A stretch of DNA of 64,000 nt from Fallopia convolvulus (GCA_964016875.1 OZ024718.1:6515001-6579000), one strand, 5' to 3'. Positions 24,740 through 36,370 are shown, numbered from the stretch's first letter. Made by a program: numbers and translations. Notes: generated from the sequence alone by a model not told the origin.

Positions 24740-25710
24740 CTTATCCATTATTTTTTTTTAAATCCAAAGGCTGAAGATCCTCCTAATTATCTACGGTAAG
24801 AGCCCTCCTCACCTGATCTCAATCCTATATATATATACCTTATGTTAGTTTATTTTCTCATAACTTTGATCAACTTTTGGAGGCTAGAGTTTTTCTCTTT
24901 GGAGGCAGACTTTGAAACCTTTGTAAGTTTGATTTTAATTTAATTATGCATTGCTAAATTTCTTGTGTTTAACTAGTTATTGAAGTCATGATTTGTATAT
25001 TGTTGTGAGGTTTGAATTGATTCTCAACAAACTTGAATAGAAATTATTCCATGTGCTTAATTGAATCTAAACTAGAGTTTTATTAGATTGATCACCTAAT
25101 TGAATTTCTAGTTATAACTGAATCTGATTAATTACCGGTTGGAGTTAATTTGATCAAGAGTAGACTTTAATCAATTAGTACCGGTTGGACTAGTTGGTTG
25201 AAGAAGGGAATAAATTCACAAGTTACTTAGATGTCTGGTTGCTCTAAGTTGTTTGTTTCTATTGATAACTTGAATCGTTATGTTGTTGTTTAATTGAATC
25301 TAGAATGTCTTCTAGGTTGTTATCTAATTAGGGTTGTTAGACTGGTAGTTCTATCAACTAAATATGAAGTCTGGGTCTTAATCCTTAGTGGGATCATTAT
25401 CCACAATAGATTATTCAAGTGAGAAGAGAATCAAGAGAATCGATGATCAACAAAGCAATATCATGATGGATTTAACTAGTTGAACACGCTTGTCTTTCAT
25501 ATATTTAAATCATAGTTGCATTCATATTTAGTTTTATTCTTGCATAGTAGTTTAAATAATCATTTTGAAAACCCCCCTTTTGGTTACTTGGCATACAAGT
25601 AATAACACAAATACACAAGTCCTTGTGGGATCGACCCTTGCCGCTCTACTAAGTTGGTTAAGCTAAGGTTTCTTTGATAGGTATTAACGACCACTGAAAA
25701 TACCTCATCA
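24740..25710 (+). mobile_element. LTR remnant, Ty3/gypsy (Tat/Ogre or Athila type)
   Basis: A TATA stretch (about 24826-24838) is followed by CTTTTGGAGGCTAGAG and TTTTCTCTTTGGAGGC. The right part has the phrase CCTTGTGGGATCGACCCTTG and ends AATACCTCATCA. These phrases recur in LTRs of this lineage. No opposite LTR or internal coding region is present, so this is a solo or truncated LTR. The left border is uncertain. Confidence 0.5.
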
Positions 25711-26144
25711 ATAGACCGATAGAGGATCTAAGAGGTGAAAACATACAAAAAAGAAGGGTGAAAACAACGGATTGCAAAAGAGGATAAAGTTCTATTATAG
25801 GAAGGAAGCCATACTAACGAAGGTTAAACGAAAAGTAACGTGGGTGCAGTTTGCTAATAGATACATAAAGAGGTGTTTTTCTATATACCAAGCATTCCTT
25901 GGTTGATCACATCTCACAATCGTCTTCGACTTACTATTTGATGGACATTGTACGAGATACTACAATAACATATCATGTATGAAGGAGTATATATGAGCGT
26001 CACCCGCTAAATAAACTCCAAAAATATGAGTGTTTTTATCCCCGATGAAAAAAGTACCTTATTATTCATCAAAATCTAGTTAAAAGACATTAATATCTCT
26101 GAATGTGTATTAAATACCAAATTTTTTTGAAAATAAATATAAAA

Positions 26145-27770
26145 TTAGTTGTACTTGTCGTGCCATGCACAACTATTGTTCGGTATTTTATAGATATTAA
26201 ATAAAACTATAATATAAAAATTAATGTAACTAATTTATTGCTTGTACAATGTACAAATTTTTTATTTTATGGAATCAAATCAAATCAAATCAATATAAAT
26301 TATCTATAACTATATATTGAAGATGTACCTTTTCGAGCAACCAAAACGATTATGGCCCCACCTCATATTTAAAACATTAATTTTTATTTCTATTATAACT
26401 TCTTTCTATTAAATTCTGTTTTAATTATTTAAATTTATCTCTAACATCAAACAAAAATCTATTTAATATAACAATATCTTTTGAAAACTTCCTTATACAA
26501 GTATTTAAAGTTTAAGATAATATTTTAAAATAAATATAAAATTTTTAGCATATATTTTTTGACGAATTTATTTATAGATATATATATTGATTTTCTTTTA
26601 TTATAAAAATTAATGATAAAAATTTATAATGTTTAAAAAATAATAAAAATAGATAATAAAATATTTAATAGATATATTGAAATATTTGACAATCTCTAAA
26701 TTTACGTACATGAAAAGTAATAAAATATGAATAATATAATATTAAATCTTATCTAATCCTTACTTTATCTAACCAAAAAATACATTTGGTCCCATCTTAA
26801 ATTAAATTAACTAATTTTAAACATATTATACAATTAAATTAACACTATCTTTCATATTTTATTATATCTTATTTATTAAGTTAGCTATTATTTCTTAAAA
26901 TCTTATCTCTTCCATATTTGAATATATAACCTTTTTATTCATATTTTATCTTTTTTTTTTAATTACATATTTATGAAATATAATCAAGGAAAAAGATACA
27001 TGTAATTATTTTATCTTAATAATACAGTAGTATATATTCATTTTCAACATTAAATTTAACCATTTATATTCATTAAAAAAATTATACATTCTACAAGCAA
27101 TAAAATTGCTTATATTATATTTTTATTTATTATTATTCTATTTATAATGTCTATAAAATACAAAATCGTAGTCGTACATGGTACGACGAATATGACTAGT
27201 TAAGTTTAATATTGAGAATAAAATTTTTTTATTAAGGTAAAAAAGATAACACATGAATAAAAAAGATTTTTTTTTATTTAAGGTGGGGCCAAACTCATTT
27301 TGTGCCCCAATAAAGTAAAAATTAGATAAGATTAAATATTATATTTTTATTACTTTCTATGTACCTTAAATTAGATATTATCAAATATTTAAATATATCT
27401 ATTAAATATTATATTACTTATTTTTTTATTTTTAAACATTATAACTATTTATCGTTATTTTTATATTATAAAATATATATCTACAAATAAATTCATGAAA
27501 AGATATCATGCTAAAAAATTAAAGATATTTATGCTTTTTTAAAAAAATATTTTAAATATCTTTATCTTTAATTTTAAATATTTGTATAAGGAATTTTTCA
27601 AAAGATATTGTTATACTAAATAGATATTAGTTTGATATTAAAGATAGATGTAAATAGTTAAATGAAAATATTAAAATATTAGGAATAAACAATTAATTTT
27701 ATAAATAGGAGGTGGGGCTAGAATCGTTCTAGTAGCTCGAAAAGATACGACATTAATATATAGTTATAGA
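26145..27770 (-). mobile_element. non-autonomous Helitron H2 (interrupted by H1)
   Basis: On the minus strand it starts TCTATAACTATATATT at 27770. It ends CTAA at 26148-26145, preceded by a 17-nt hairpin GTTGTGCATGGCACGAC (26157-26173). Host bases are A before and T after, the Helitron target rule. The 897-bp element H1 lies inside it, leaving about 729 bp of its own sequence. No Rep/helicase coding region. Confidence 0.75.
26303..27199 (+). mobile_element. non-autonomous Helitron H1, nested in H2
   Basis: Starts TCTATAACTATATATT at 26303 after a host A. It ends CTAG at 27196-27199 before a host T. The 3' hairpin GTCGTACATGGTACGAC is at 27171-27187, eight bases before CTAG. The subterminal region near the 5' end contains CTTTTCGAGC and GGCCCCACCTC, shared with H2 and H3. 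897 bp, no coding capacity. Confidence 0.8.
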
Positions 27771-27776
27771 TATAGA

Positions 27777-27805
27777 CTAGTTTGTATTCCCGTACCTTGT
27801 ACGGG
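27777..27805 (-). mobile_element. Helitron 3' terminus H4
   Basis: On the minus strand a 17-nt hairpin CCCGTACAAGGTACGGG (27789-27805) precedes AATACAAA and CTAG (27780-27777), followed by a host T. This element extends to higher coordinates; I could not locate its 5' end. It abuts the 5' end of H2. Confidence 0.6.
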
Positions 27806-29200
27806 TTTTTCTTAAATAAAATATTAATAATAAAATATTTGTAAATATATTTATTATCCAAGAAAAATAATCATTTAAATGCTTAAATATAAGTTTTAAA
27901 TAAATATTTAAAATCAATAAACTATAATAGTTGTTTATTTGAAACAATAATATTTATTAGTATTACGAATTAAATTAATATCCAAAATATGATAATTTAT
28001 TTAATTATGAAAATAGATAAGCAATAAGATAAAAACTTATCAATTTATTAAATAAATTGACCGTTTAAAATAAAATTAATTATAATGATATAAGATTATA
28101 CGTACATTACACTATCTTTATATTAAATTTAATTATCTAAACCTAGCATATGCATTCTATCTAAAAATAAAATAAATATCTGTATAATATATAGCATAAA
28201 AAATATCATAATAATATTTCTATTTATCATATCTAAAAATAAAAGATTTTTTATTCATTGATTATAGTGATATAAGATTGTAGGTTTGCAATTGATGCGA
28301 TATTGCAGATGATGCCATATTCATATGTTGGCAAAATAAATGGGCTTGGGCCTAATAGAAGAGATTTCAACCTTGGTCTATTGTTTTGTGCATGGGCTTG
28401 GTCATATTAGATAAATAAGTTTGAGCCCAACCCAAATGAGAAATCGATAAGTAACGCTAGTAATCAACCCCATGCATTACCTTGTGTTAATTCGGTACAA
28501 ACACATCAAAAAGCTTGTTGAAAAGTCAGCAAATTCGACTGTAATTTTGATCCACGTAGGCTTCCAAGCAAGGGGAGCAAAAGTGCAATTTTCAGATGTT
28601 ATCCTACATCGAGCATTTATGCACAAACAAGAACCAGGCTAATTATATAAATAGGAAGACGTCAAGGACAAATAAGGGGTCTAAAAACATCTATAACTCA
28701 AAAACTATCTTGTTTGTTAAAGTTCGACGCGTTTAATTTTCGAGTGAGATCGCACTATTATATTTAATAAAATCCCGTATTTAGCGCTATTATATTCGGG
28801 TTTCAACTGTGACATTCTGAACCTTCTACCCCTTCAATTTTTTTTATTATCCCTTCATTACTTTCTCTTAGAACACAACATTCACAAGATCTGATTGTTT
28901 TGGAAGGTGTATATGCTTCGTAAACCTAAAATGTCTCCTACTAAGCAACTAGACTTTAATCCATTCTTTGTAATGCAAATACTTACAAGACAAAAAATCT
29001 ACCAAATGATAGAAACCCTGCCATTCTAGCTAGGTCAGGAGGGGTATGAGTGTATGACATGGATCATTGCCAATTGGATATGTAGAAATTTCCGCTGAAT
29101 CGCCATATCCCATCAATGAAGTAGCAAGTTTCTGTTTGCAAAAAACATTAAGAGCACAAAATTAAACAAATAGAAACATAATATAACTTAAATAAGTCAC
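27806..29200. other. AT-rich region, likely interior of H4 plus LTR-like DNA
   Basis: No gene. At about 28320-28870 the base composition rises and phrases such as TATAAATAGGAAGACG and a following T-rich leader look like part of an LTR, but no paired ends were found. Confidence 0.35.
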
Positions 29201-29208
29201 CTTCATAG

Positions 29209-29290
29209 GTCTGCCGCCCAGTGAAGAGCGGTACGACCATCTTCAATTTGATAGTTGACATCATCACCGAGATTCAAAATTGGCCTGGTA
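29209..29290 (-). pseudogene. ankyrin-repeat gene fragment
   Basis: The minus strand reads LGDDVNYQIEDGRTALHWAADL then a stop. DGRTALHWAA is the core of an ankyrin repeat. Only part of one repeat is present; flanking DNA has no further repeats. It may be an old exon or a fragment carried by a mobile element. Confidence 0.4.
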
Positions 29291-30014
29291 GCCCAATCAA
29301 AACTGATTGCACTAATGTAATGAAGTACTAGTACATACCCCGTAACAACAAATGAAGGATTATTGAGTTTCTCAAATGTTTCTCATGAATCCAGCGAGAT
29401 AATTTGTCTAACACCAACTACGTAAGGAGAAAATGTTTCAGCTCACTTGAATATACTTGATTAACATTCAACTTATTCCTCATATCTTGGAAAGAGTTTA
29501 TAAACTTAGACACCAGATCAGAAGAGATTATAATTGGATTTTGATTCCGATGGGTCCAAAAACAATTTACACACTAAAGCCATCAACATTGAGGCCTCAT
29601 TCAACTATAGTGAGGCATCATTCAACTGTAATGAGACATCATTCATATCAAACAGGAAAAAATCCCATATAAGCGGAGGGAAACAATAACAATTAAATTA
29701 TATGATTTCTTCGTTCTAGGTGGCAGACAATGCCAAAAGCCTGGACACCATGAACATATGATGTCCTGGAAATTTCCCAATGACCCCCATGGGTAAAGCA
29801 CCTATAAGCCTTTCCAGCGGCTTTGGTAGACTTAGCAATCTACAAAAAATAAAAGCAGTAATCAGAAAAAATAACAAAAATAGTCTCAGAATGAAGGCAA
29901 TAGTGTGGTCGTAATCAGAATTTGACTCGTAGAAGCTGAACACTAATTTACATCTACTTGCAAACCAATAAAATCCAACAAAAAAGCATACAAAAGCCTT
30001 GATCAGAGAAATAA

Positions 30015-32463
30015 TGTAACACCCCCAAATTATCTCGAGAATGTCACACGCCATTGACCTCGGATTTTAATGTTCAAAGCCACCCAAGGCTTTGCATCAG
30101 TTTGAATTTTGTAAAGACATGTATTAAATCATATAAATAGACAATAAATGAAGACTTTTCAAAGCAAACACAATTTGTATTCAAACTTTCTTTTACAATT
30201 AATCAGTTTATTAACAATACAACGAATTCAGCAGAAGATTAACCAAAACTATTCCGTATAAAAATCAACTTTAATAGAAATGTAACAAAACTAATTATAA
30301 AACCTTCGTGTATAGTATCATAGGCTCCATTCATCATCACCTTGAGTGCTCTTGGATTGACACTAGTTGCTTGCTAATACCTGGTACCACAAGTGGTTAG
30401 CCCTCAACGGGGTCAAAGTATTTAATTAAATCATAATTATTATTATAGTGAATGCACATTTTAATAATATCTAATACACTTTACCTTACATCGAATCTTT
30501 CCTAGCAAACATCATACACTTCCAATGAATTTCTAAACTAAGACTAAAATAAACACAACAACAAATACATAAGTTCTTTATGGTGCTTACTCGCACTTAT
30601 CCTTTTAATGACCATACATATCCACATTAGTTGCGATTTTTAAACCATATAGGCTCTTAACTTAGCCAAGCAAGTATGGGAACTTGCCTTATTGACGACC
30701 TCAGAAATTCGCAAAGGTTATAGTCGAGATCGTATAACCTTGGATGGCAAACCTATAATAGGATATGACACAACATGAGTATAAGTTTTAAAACCGAAAT
30801 CAATTAGATTTCCGTTATCTTATAATCATGATTTAAGAATATCAAAAATAAAGCGCTTTAATACTTCATAAACTATATTTTATTAAAATCATATTATTAT
30901 GAGAAGGAAGGACTAACTAATATTATGATTTTTTTCATAAAAAACTATAATAATAATCCCTTATTATAATAATTATTATTATTTTCAAAACCATTGTATG
31001 AAAATAGATTACTCCATTTATAAAACTCATACCTTATATTATAAAATATCTATAATTTTTATAAAATTGTAAAAATACCTCAAAAATCCATATTTACATT
31101 AATTTCAATTAGGAACAATTTATTTAATCTTAATCCGAAATTAAAATGATAAAAACGAAATTAAAAACAATAAATATATGGCTGTACAAAAATTAAAACA
31201 GAGGAGAGAAAGTGGTCGAACTAGGAAGTTTGGCGGCTCGGTACAAGAGGCTTCGTCGATGGATCGGGACGGGACCAACGACAGTTGGGAGGCCGCAATA
31301 CCGGCTTCCTACTGTTGGCAATTGATGCGGTGGAGTCGGGATGAGGCGGTGGTGAGAGGGCCACGAACAAGAGAAGACGACCAGCCCCGTCCCCTGTTAT
31401 TGTTGGGCAGGTCGTGACTTTCAATTGGGATTTTGAATGGCTTAGGTTACGAGAAAATCAATGGGTTTATAAGTTTTTTGAAGGATTTTTTGTGAGAATT
31501 CCGAATATTAGTTCAATTTTTGGATGGGATTCACGGTTATGGAGATATTTGAGTTTGAACGAGAGAAGCGAGTTTTAGGTTTTCGGTTGAACATGTGAGA
31601 AATTCGAGCAAGTTAGGCCGCTATTTATAGGGCTTCTTGTTCTTGTGGCTTAAAAAACGGAAGATCTTCAACTTCCATTTAGAAGTTATCCACAATTGAA
31701 TCCTAAAAAGATCCTCAAATCGGATAAAAATTATATCTTAACCCGAAAACGCGTTTAACCGAATATCTTATTTTTTAGCTTCGATTTAGAGAGGATTTTC
31801 TATAAATTTCGGCTAGTTGTTGAGGAATTTTGTAGTTAACTTTCAGAGGATTATCCCGGTTCTTTTAGAATGGAATTTGTATAAGAAACGAGTTCGAATC
31901 GGACTTTACAAGATTGAATCCTCCTTGAAAGAAAACAGAACGGGCTAAATGATATTCCCGTTTATTTACGCACGGGTACCCAATATTTAAGGCTAATTAC
32001 GAAAAGTACCCAACTTTTCTAATTTCATCCATTTTCGCCCCTTTTTCAATTATAATGTTATTTAAATTATGATTATTCTTCCCTAGTATATTTCCCAAAT
32101 TTATTATTTGGATTATATATATTATTAAGTCAATGTTACTTGCTCAAAATATTTATTGCATCATTTTTCCGTATGAGTTTTATTTATTTTATGTTCTTCT
32201 TATACAAAAGAGAACACAATAAACTATAATGATTTATATATAATTAAAAATATAATAATGTTCTTCTTTATTTTTGAAAATGAGTAACATTGTAATAATA
32301 TCCTCTTATAAACATGACTATTTGGATAAGGTTTTTAAAATGACATAATAATCATTATAAGTTTTTTTTATCCCTTTTAAGAAAATAAAACTATCCTTTA
32401 TTAAAATATAAAGGGAAGAAAAATTACATTAATACTCCTCCTAAAAGAGAGGGTTATTACAAA
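30015..32463 (-). mobile_element. probable solo LTR, 2.45 kb
   Basis: Begins TGTAACACCCCC and ends GGGTTATTACA, imperfect inverted TG...CA termini. The flanks are AATAA on the left and AATAT on the right, a 5-bp duplication with one mismatch. The second copy of the flanking duplication (33030) shows the undisturbed target AGAGAAATACAGAGAAGAC. A CTATAAATAG box on the minus strand near 31628 and the minus-strand GGGTGTTACA end favour minus orientation. GC-rich open frames at 31178-31424 lie inside and have no protein motif. Confidence 0.55.
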
Positions 32464-32481
32464 TATAGAGAAGACTAGGGT

Positions 32482-32711
32482 CATCATCATCATCATCATT
32501 GACCCAGTGAGGCTCTGCTACAGCGGGGTCAAGATAGGGGTACCCCTTCCCAAGGGAAAGGGGTACGCCCGGATAGACCCAAGAAAAACTGAAATTCAGC
32601 TATGCGACAATAATAACTGAATTTAGTTAGAATGCACCAAATTGATAAAGGGACTAAACCCATCTCAAAGGAAGTGGATAAAAGCCAATGAGCATGAGGA
32701 TGCGCCCGGAC
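32482..32711 (-). mobile_element. SINE S2 with (ATG)n tail and 15-bp target-site duplication
   Basis: A 230-bp element on the minus strand whose 3' end is (ATG)5-6. It is flanked by perfect direct repeats AGAGAAGACTAGGGT at 32467-32481 and 32712-32726. Homologous copies lie at 60441-60667 (nearly full length) and 39571-39653 (3' end). The 5' part reads GCATCCTCATGCTCATTGGC; I see no convincing tRNA A box. Ends with CCTCACTGGGTCAATG before the tail. Confidence 0.82.
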
Positions 32712-33124
32712 AGAGAAGACTAGGGTATATCTTATAAAATTGATAAGAGCACTTGTAAAGCAAATAGTAATAGTAGTCATAACAGAGTTCCTGAACCAAG
32801 TATTCATAAAAGATCACCTGTTTATCATTCACCATTAGGGACATGTGGTCGTAATTCACAAAAAATAAAAGCAATAATCAGAAAAAATAACAAAAATAGT
32901 CTCAGAAGGAAGGTAGTAGTGTGGTCGTAATCAGAATTTGATTCGTAGAAGCTGAACACTAATTTACATCGACTTGCAAACCAATAAAATCCAACAAAAA
33001 AGCATGCAAAAGCCTTGATTAGAGAAATACAGAGAAGACTAGGGTATATCTTAAATCTTTGCTTTGCTATGACCAACTTCACAAGACAACAAAAACAAGA
33101 AAAGCATAAAACCAATTGATTTTT

Positions 33125-33582
33125 TCACTTGAAAAGGGAACCTTTTTGCAGGAAAGGTATCCGGGGAAGACGAATCTGGAGATGGGGTGTTGCGCCATAG
33201 AGAACAGTTGTTGCGATCAAGACGAATCGCGAAGTTCGGGAGATGGAAATTTGGTTCAGATCCATCAGACGAAGCGGAAAACAGAAGTTGCGTAGGGGAG
33301 GTGGGTGTTTGAGAAGCAATAGATCAAGAGTATCGTAGTCAGGCTGATACCATGTAAACACAGTAGTTTTGATGAGGAAGATGACCTCTTTGATATTTCA
33401 TTCATACGTATAAATAAGATTTACAATAAACTTAATTATTTTGCCAAATATTAGTTTTAATAAAAAGAGTGGTGCGGTCTAATCTAAAAGCGACATGTGT
33501 CGTTTAATAATTTTTTTAACCTCCGCTTTAGTATATACTTATAAGATGAGATGAGATTTTCTTTTTAGCAGTTAAAAAAGAA
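33125..33582 (-). mobile_element. Ty1/copia 5' end: LTR edge, primer-binding site, start of leader
   Basis: On the minus strand an LTR ends ...CTGTGTTTACA (edge at 33353) and is followed at once by TGGTATCAG (33352-33344), the initiator-tRNA-Met primer-binding site of plant copia elements. About 220 bp of leader follow (to 33125) before similarity stops. The outer part of the LTR runs to 33582, where Helitron H3 begins. No gag or pol remains. Confidence 0.65.
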
Positions 33583-34165
33583 CTAGTTATACCCGTCATA
33601 CCATGTACGACTACGATTCGCTATTTTTATAGACATTATAAATATGATATTAATAAATAAAAATATAATATAAATTTTAATATAAGTAATTTATTGCTCG
33701 TAAAATGTATAACTTGTTTAATCAAATATCATATTATTAACATTTTATTACTTTTCATGTACGTAAATTTAGATATTATCAAGTATTTTAATATATCTAT
33801 TAAATATTTTATTATCTATTTTATATTAATTTTAAACATTATAAATATTTATCATTAATTTTTTTATAAAATTAAATCAATATAAATTTATAAATAAATT
33901 CTTCAAAAGATATATGTTAAAGAATTTATATTTATTTTAAAATATTTTATCTTTAATTTTAAATACTTGTATAAGGAAAGTTTCAAAAGATATTATTATA
34001 CCAAATAGATATTTGTTTGATGTTAGAGATAAATTTAAATAGTTAAAAAAAAATTTAATAGAAAGAAGTATAACAATAGAAATAAAAATTAATTTTTTAA
34101 ATATGAGTGGGACCAGAATCGTTCTGGTGACTCGAAAAGGTATAGTTTTAATATATAGTTATAGA
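33583..34165 (-). mobile_element. non-autonomous Helitron H3
   Basis: 583 bp on the minus strand. 5' end TCTATAACTATATATT at 34165; 3' end CTAG at 33586-33583, with hairpin GTCGTACATGGTATGAC eight bases upstream. Host A and T flank it. The terminal 130 bp closely match those of H1. Confidence 0.8.
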
Positions 34166-34223
34166 TAATTGAAAATACATTTATTAACTATTGGGCTGTA
34201 TGTTGCCGTTATGGGTCGATTCG

Positions 34224-34411
34224 GCCCATTATAAGCCTAGGCAGGCCAGTCTTATGTATCGGCCCATTCCTTCTTCCAGTTTTCACTCCACACCCTCCGA
34301 AACCCAGCGAAGTGATAACGGCAGACCACGCATCTTATGACACCGAAATTTGTGCTTCAAAGAATAACAAAGAGTTACCAGTTGGTTCAGTGAATAGCCA
34401 ATCGACACGTG
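34224..34411 (+). promoter_or_regulatory. bHLH gene promoter elements (site II and G-box)
   Basis: GGCCCATT motifs at about 34224 and 34262 (site II type) and a palindromic ACACGTGT G-box centred at 34406-34411. They lie 300-600 bp before the end of the first leader exon (34854). Roles inferred from position. Confidence 0.4.
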
Positions 34412-35136
34412 TCCACTTATTTAACACCGAATAGCAGCAGATTATGGCGCTCTCTCTCATTTCTTTTCCAGAAAGGTGTTGACAATTAATCCTTTGTCAA
34501 ACCTCGGGGTCCCCACTCAGCACGCGTGCTTGATCGAACGGCCCAGAATCAATCCGTGATAGACGGAAAGTGTTTCCCAAGTCACATCCCACGGCTCAGA
34601 TTCTCCGGGTTTGACTCCGTTGTCTCCACCCACACTGTAAACCTCACATATCTCCATGCCCACCACCACCAGAAACCCCAACAACAAGTGCCCACTCTCT
34701 CTCTCTTTGCTCCCCATATGCTATTCGCTCTCCTCAGATCTCCCACATTTCCCCTTCTTCTGTTTCCGATTTTTGGATAATTCTTCGAGATCGAGCATCT
34801 TACTCGTGAAATTAGCTTACGTTTTGAGCTAAAATTGATCGGCGAAAACCCTAGGTTTGTATATCTCTATTGTTTCTTCTCTAATTCGTATAACCGTATC
34901 TTCGTTGCTTTTGTTATTTCCTCCATACATGAGGAGCTTATATTCGAGGAATCAACTCAACTCGATTATTGATGTCTCTTGAAATTTTTGTGTCATATGA
35001 AAGATTTAATCCTATCTCTCTGTTGTGATTTTGAATTTTAGCTTTTTGAATTTTACTTAGCAAATTCGCTGATTATGATTCTTTCTTCAGGAGTGAGGAA
35101 CTTCTGGTATATTTTGGGAATCAAACAATTGGTACC

Positions 35137-35214
35137 ATGCCGTGGGTAGCTTGTTCATCGAAGAGCAGTGGCAAACGCGTTCCGTTGGTGGTGTTTTTTC
35201 GTTTTATCCTGTAA
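35137..35214 (+). CDS. upstream ORF 1 in the bHLH mRNA leader (25 residues)
   Basis: ATG to TAA within leader exon 2 (35091-35230). It begins MPWVACSSKS and ends in hydrophobic VVFFRFIL. I do not recognise it as conserved. Ribosomes scanning to the downstream conserved uORF would meet it first. Confidence 0.5.
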   Translation: MPWVACSSKSSGKRVPLVVFFRFIL

Positions 35215-35485
35215 ACTTGTAACCTGCTTGGTGAGTTATCTATCAGTTCCTCTCAATAGTTTGTGGATTTGTAGTTTTGGTTCTGGACTTTTTGTTTGAA
35301 TCTTTTGCAAATCAGATTGAAATTTGAAACTCATAACACTATTTGCTTTTGTTATGGAACCCTTGAGCTATGTAATTTGATATAATCTACTCTTTTCTTC
35401 TGCAGGCGTTTTTGTAACCTTTTAAGGAAGGGGTCTTTGAATTGCTTTGTAGCTGATTTGAACTAGTTGTGTTGTCTGCGTGAGA

Positions 35486-36111
35486 ATGCTCATTGGTGTT
35501 AAGAAGGAGGCACATCGAACAATCAGAAAGTTTGACAAGTTTATGAACATTGTTTGGGTTGCTGGGGTTTACAGATTGATGGAAGTGTTTCAGGTATTAA
35601 AAGAGTCTCTACTTACTTGTTCATTGGTAATCTGAACTACTGAATATTATCTCCGCATGGTTTCTGGAATGACTGTCATAGCAGGAGTACTGATTGCTTT
35701 CTACATATTCTTTTTTACTCATATGCATGTCAAGAATTGCTGCTTGCTTGTTGCATTGCTGTGGTGGTCCCTTTTTATATGATAATTCGGTGCTTCAATG
35801 CTGGGTTGGACCATCATTTATTTCTTGGAATTGTCGTTGCATTCATTATTCTTCATTTGAATGCTATGACAAATTGTCAGGATAGGGCGTTCTCTATTCA
35901 TGCTCAATTATGCTTTCTTGACTTTCCTCTGATTCTTTTTACATCTCAATATATCATGCTAGAGATTGGTACTGGGTTCTTAGAAGTTTTTCATGCTTTT
36001 GGAATATCACTCACTTTTTGTAGTCTCACTGATTGCAAGCTTATGTGCTTCCTTTGCTGTTGTTGTTGCAGGCTAAATATTTCCGCCAGTTGCTTAAACC
36101 TGTCACGTAGT
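35486..36111 (+). CDS. conserved upstream ORF of SAC51-type bHLH (CPuORF), spliced
   Basis: A 48-residue peptide encoded upstream of the bHLH ORF. Part one is 35486-35593 (36 codons, ending exactly at a GT donor). Part two is 36073-36111 (from the AG acceptor to TAG). Core is FDKFMNIVWVAGVYRLMEVFQ split around residues 16-36, then AKYFRQLLKP. This conserved peptide is known from the SAC51/SACL leader. In Arabidopsis it represses the main ORF, and thermospermine relieves the repression. That the same control acts here is inferred from sequence. Two further minimal uORFs (36181-36201 and 36234-36245) follow before the main ATG. Confidence 0.85.
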
Positions 36112-36370
36112 CTGAAGAACAATTGCCGAGGAACTTTAGCTCATAAACCCTGATTGATTAAGTACATCAATTAAGCAGTCATGGGAAATGACTTGTGGTA
36201 GTTTTTCATTGAAGTAGAGATCAACCCGTTACAATGGCTTTATAAGCTAACTAGTTATTCTTCTAAGTGTCTTTAAGTTTTGTCTCGTTTAAAAGGTTTG
36301 ATAAGGTGGATACTGTTTAAAGGCTTCAAGATTATTGTGCAATTGATTAGATTATTCGATAGGGAAGCTA

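Larger units (their letters stand above)
29830..33030. repeat. about 165-bp direct repeat copies (29838-30014 and 32862-33030)
   Basis: The two segments match almost base for base (both run from ACAAAAAATAAAAGCA to AAAAGCCTTGAT(C/T)AGAGAAATA). Each is followed by AGAGAAGACTAGGGTATATCTTA, so the ancestral arrangement was a tandem duplication of about 330 bp. The first copy was later split by the solo LTR and the SINE described here. Open frames across both copies are repeat sequence, not genes. Confidence 0.75.

Noticed and set aside
29716..30054. Membrane-protein-like minus-strand ORF, with a paralog at 32825-33115
   Set aside because: The two ORFs are translations of a non-coding direct repeat; hydrophobicity comes from T-rich minus strand and no domain is seen.
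31178..31424. GC-rich overlapping ORFs on both strands
   Set aside because: They lie inside the probable solo LTR and show no family motif.
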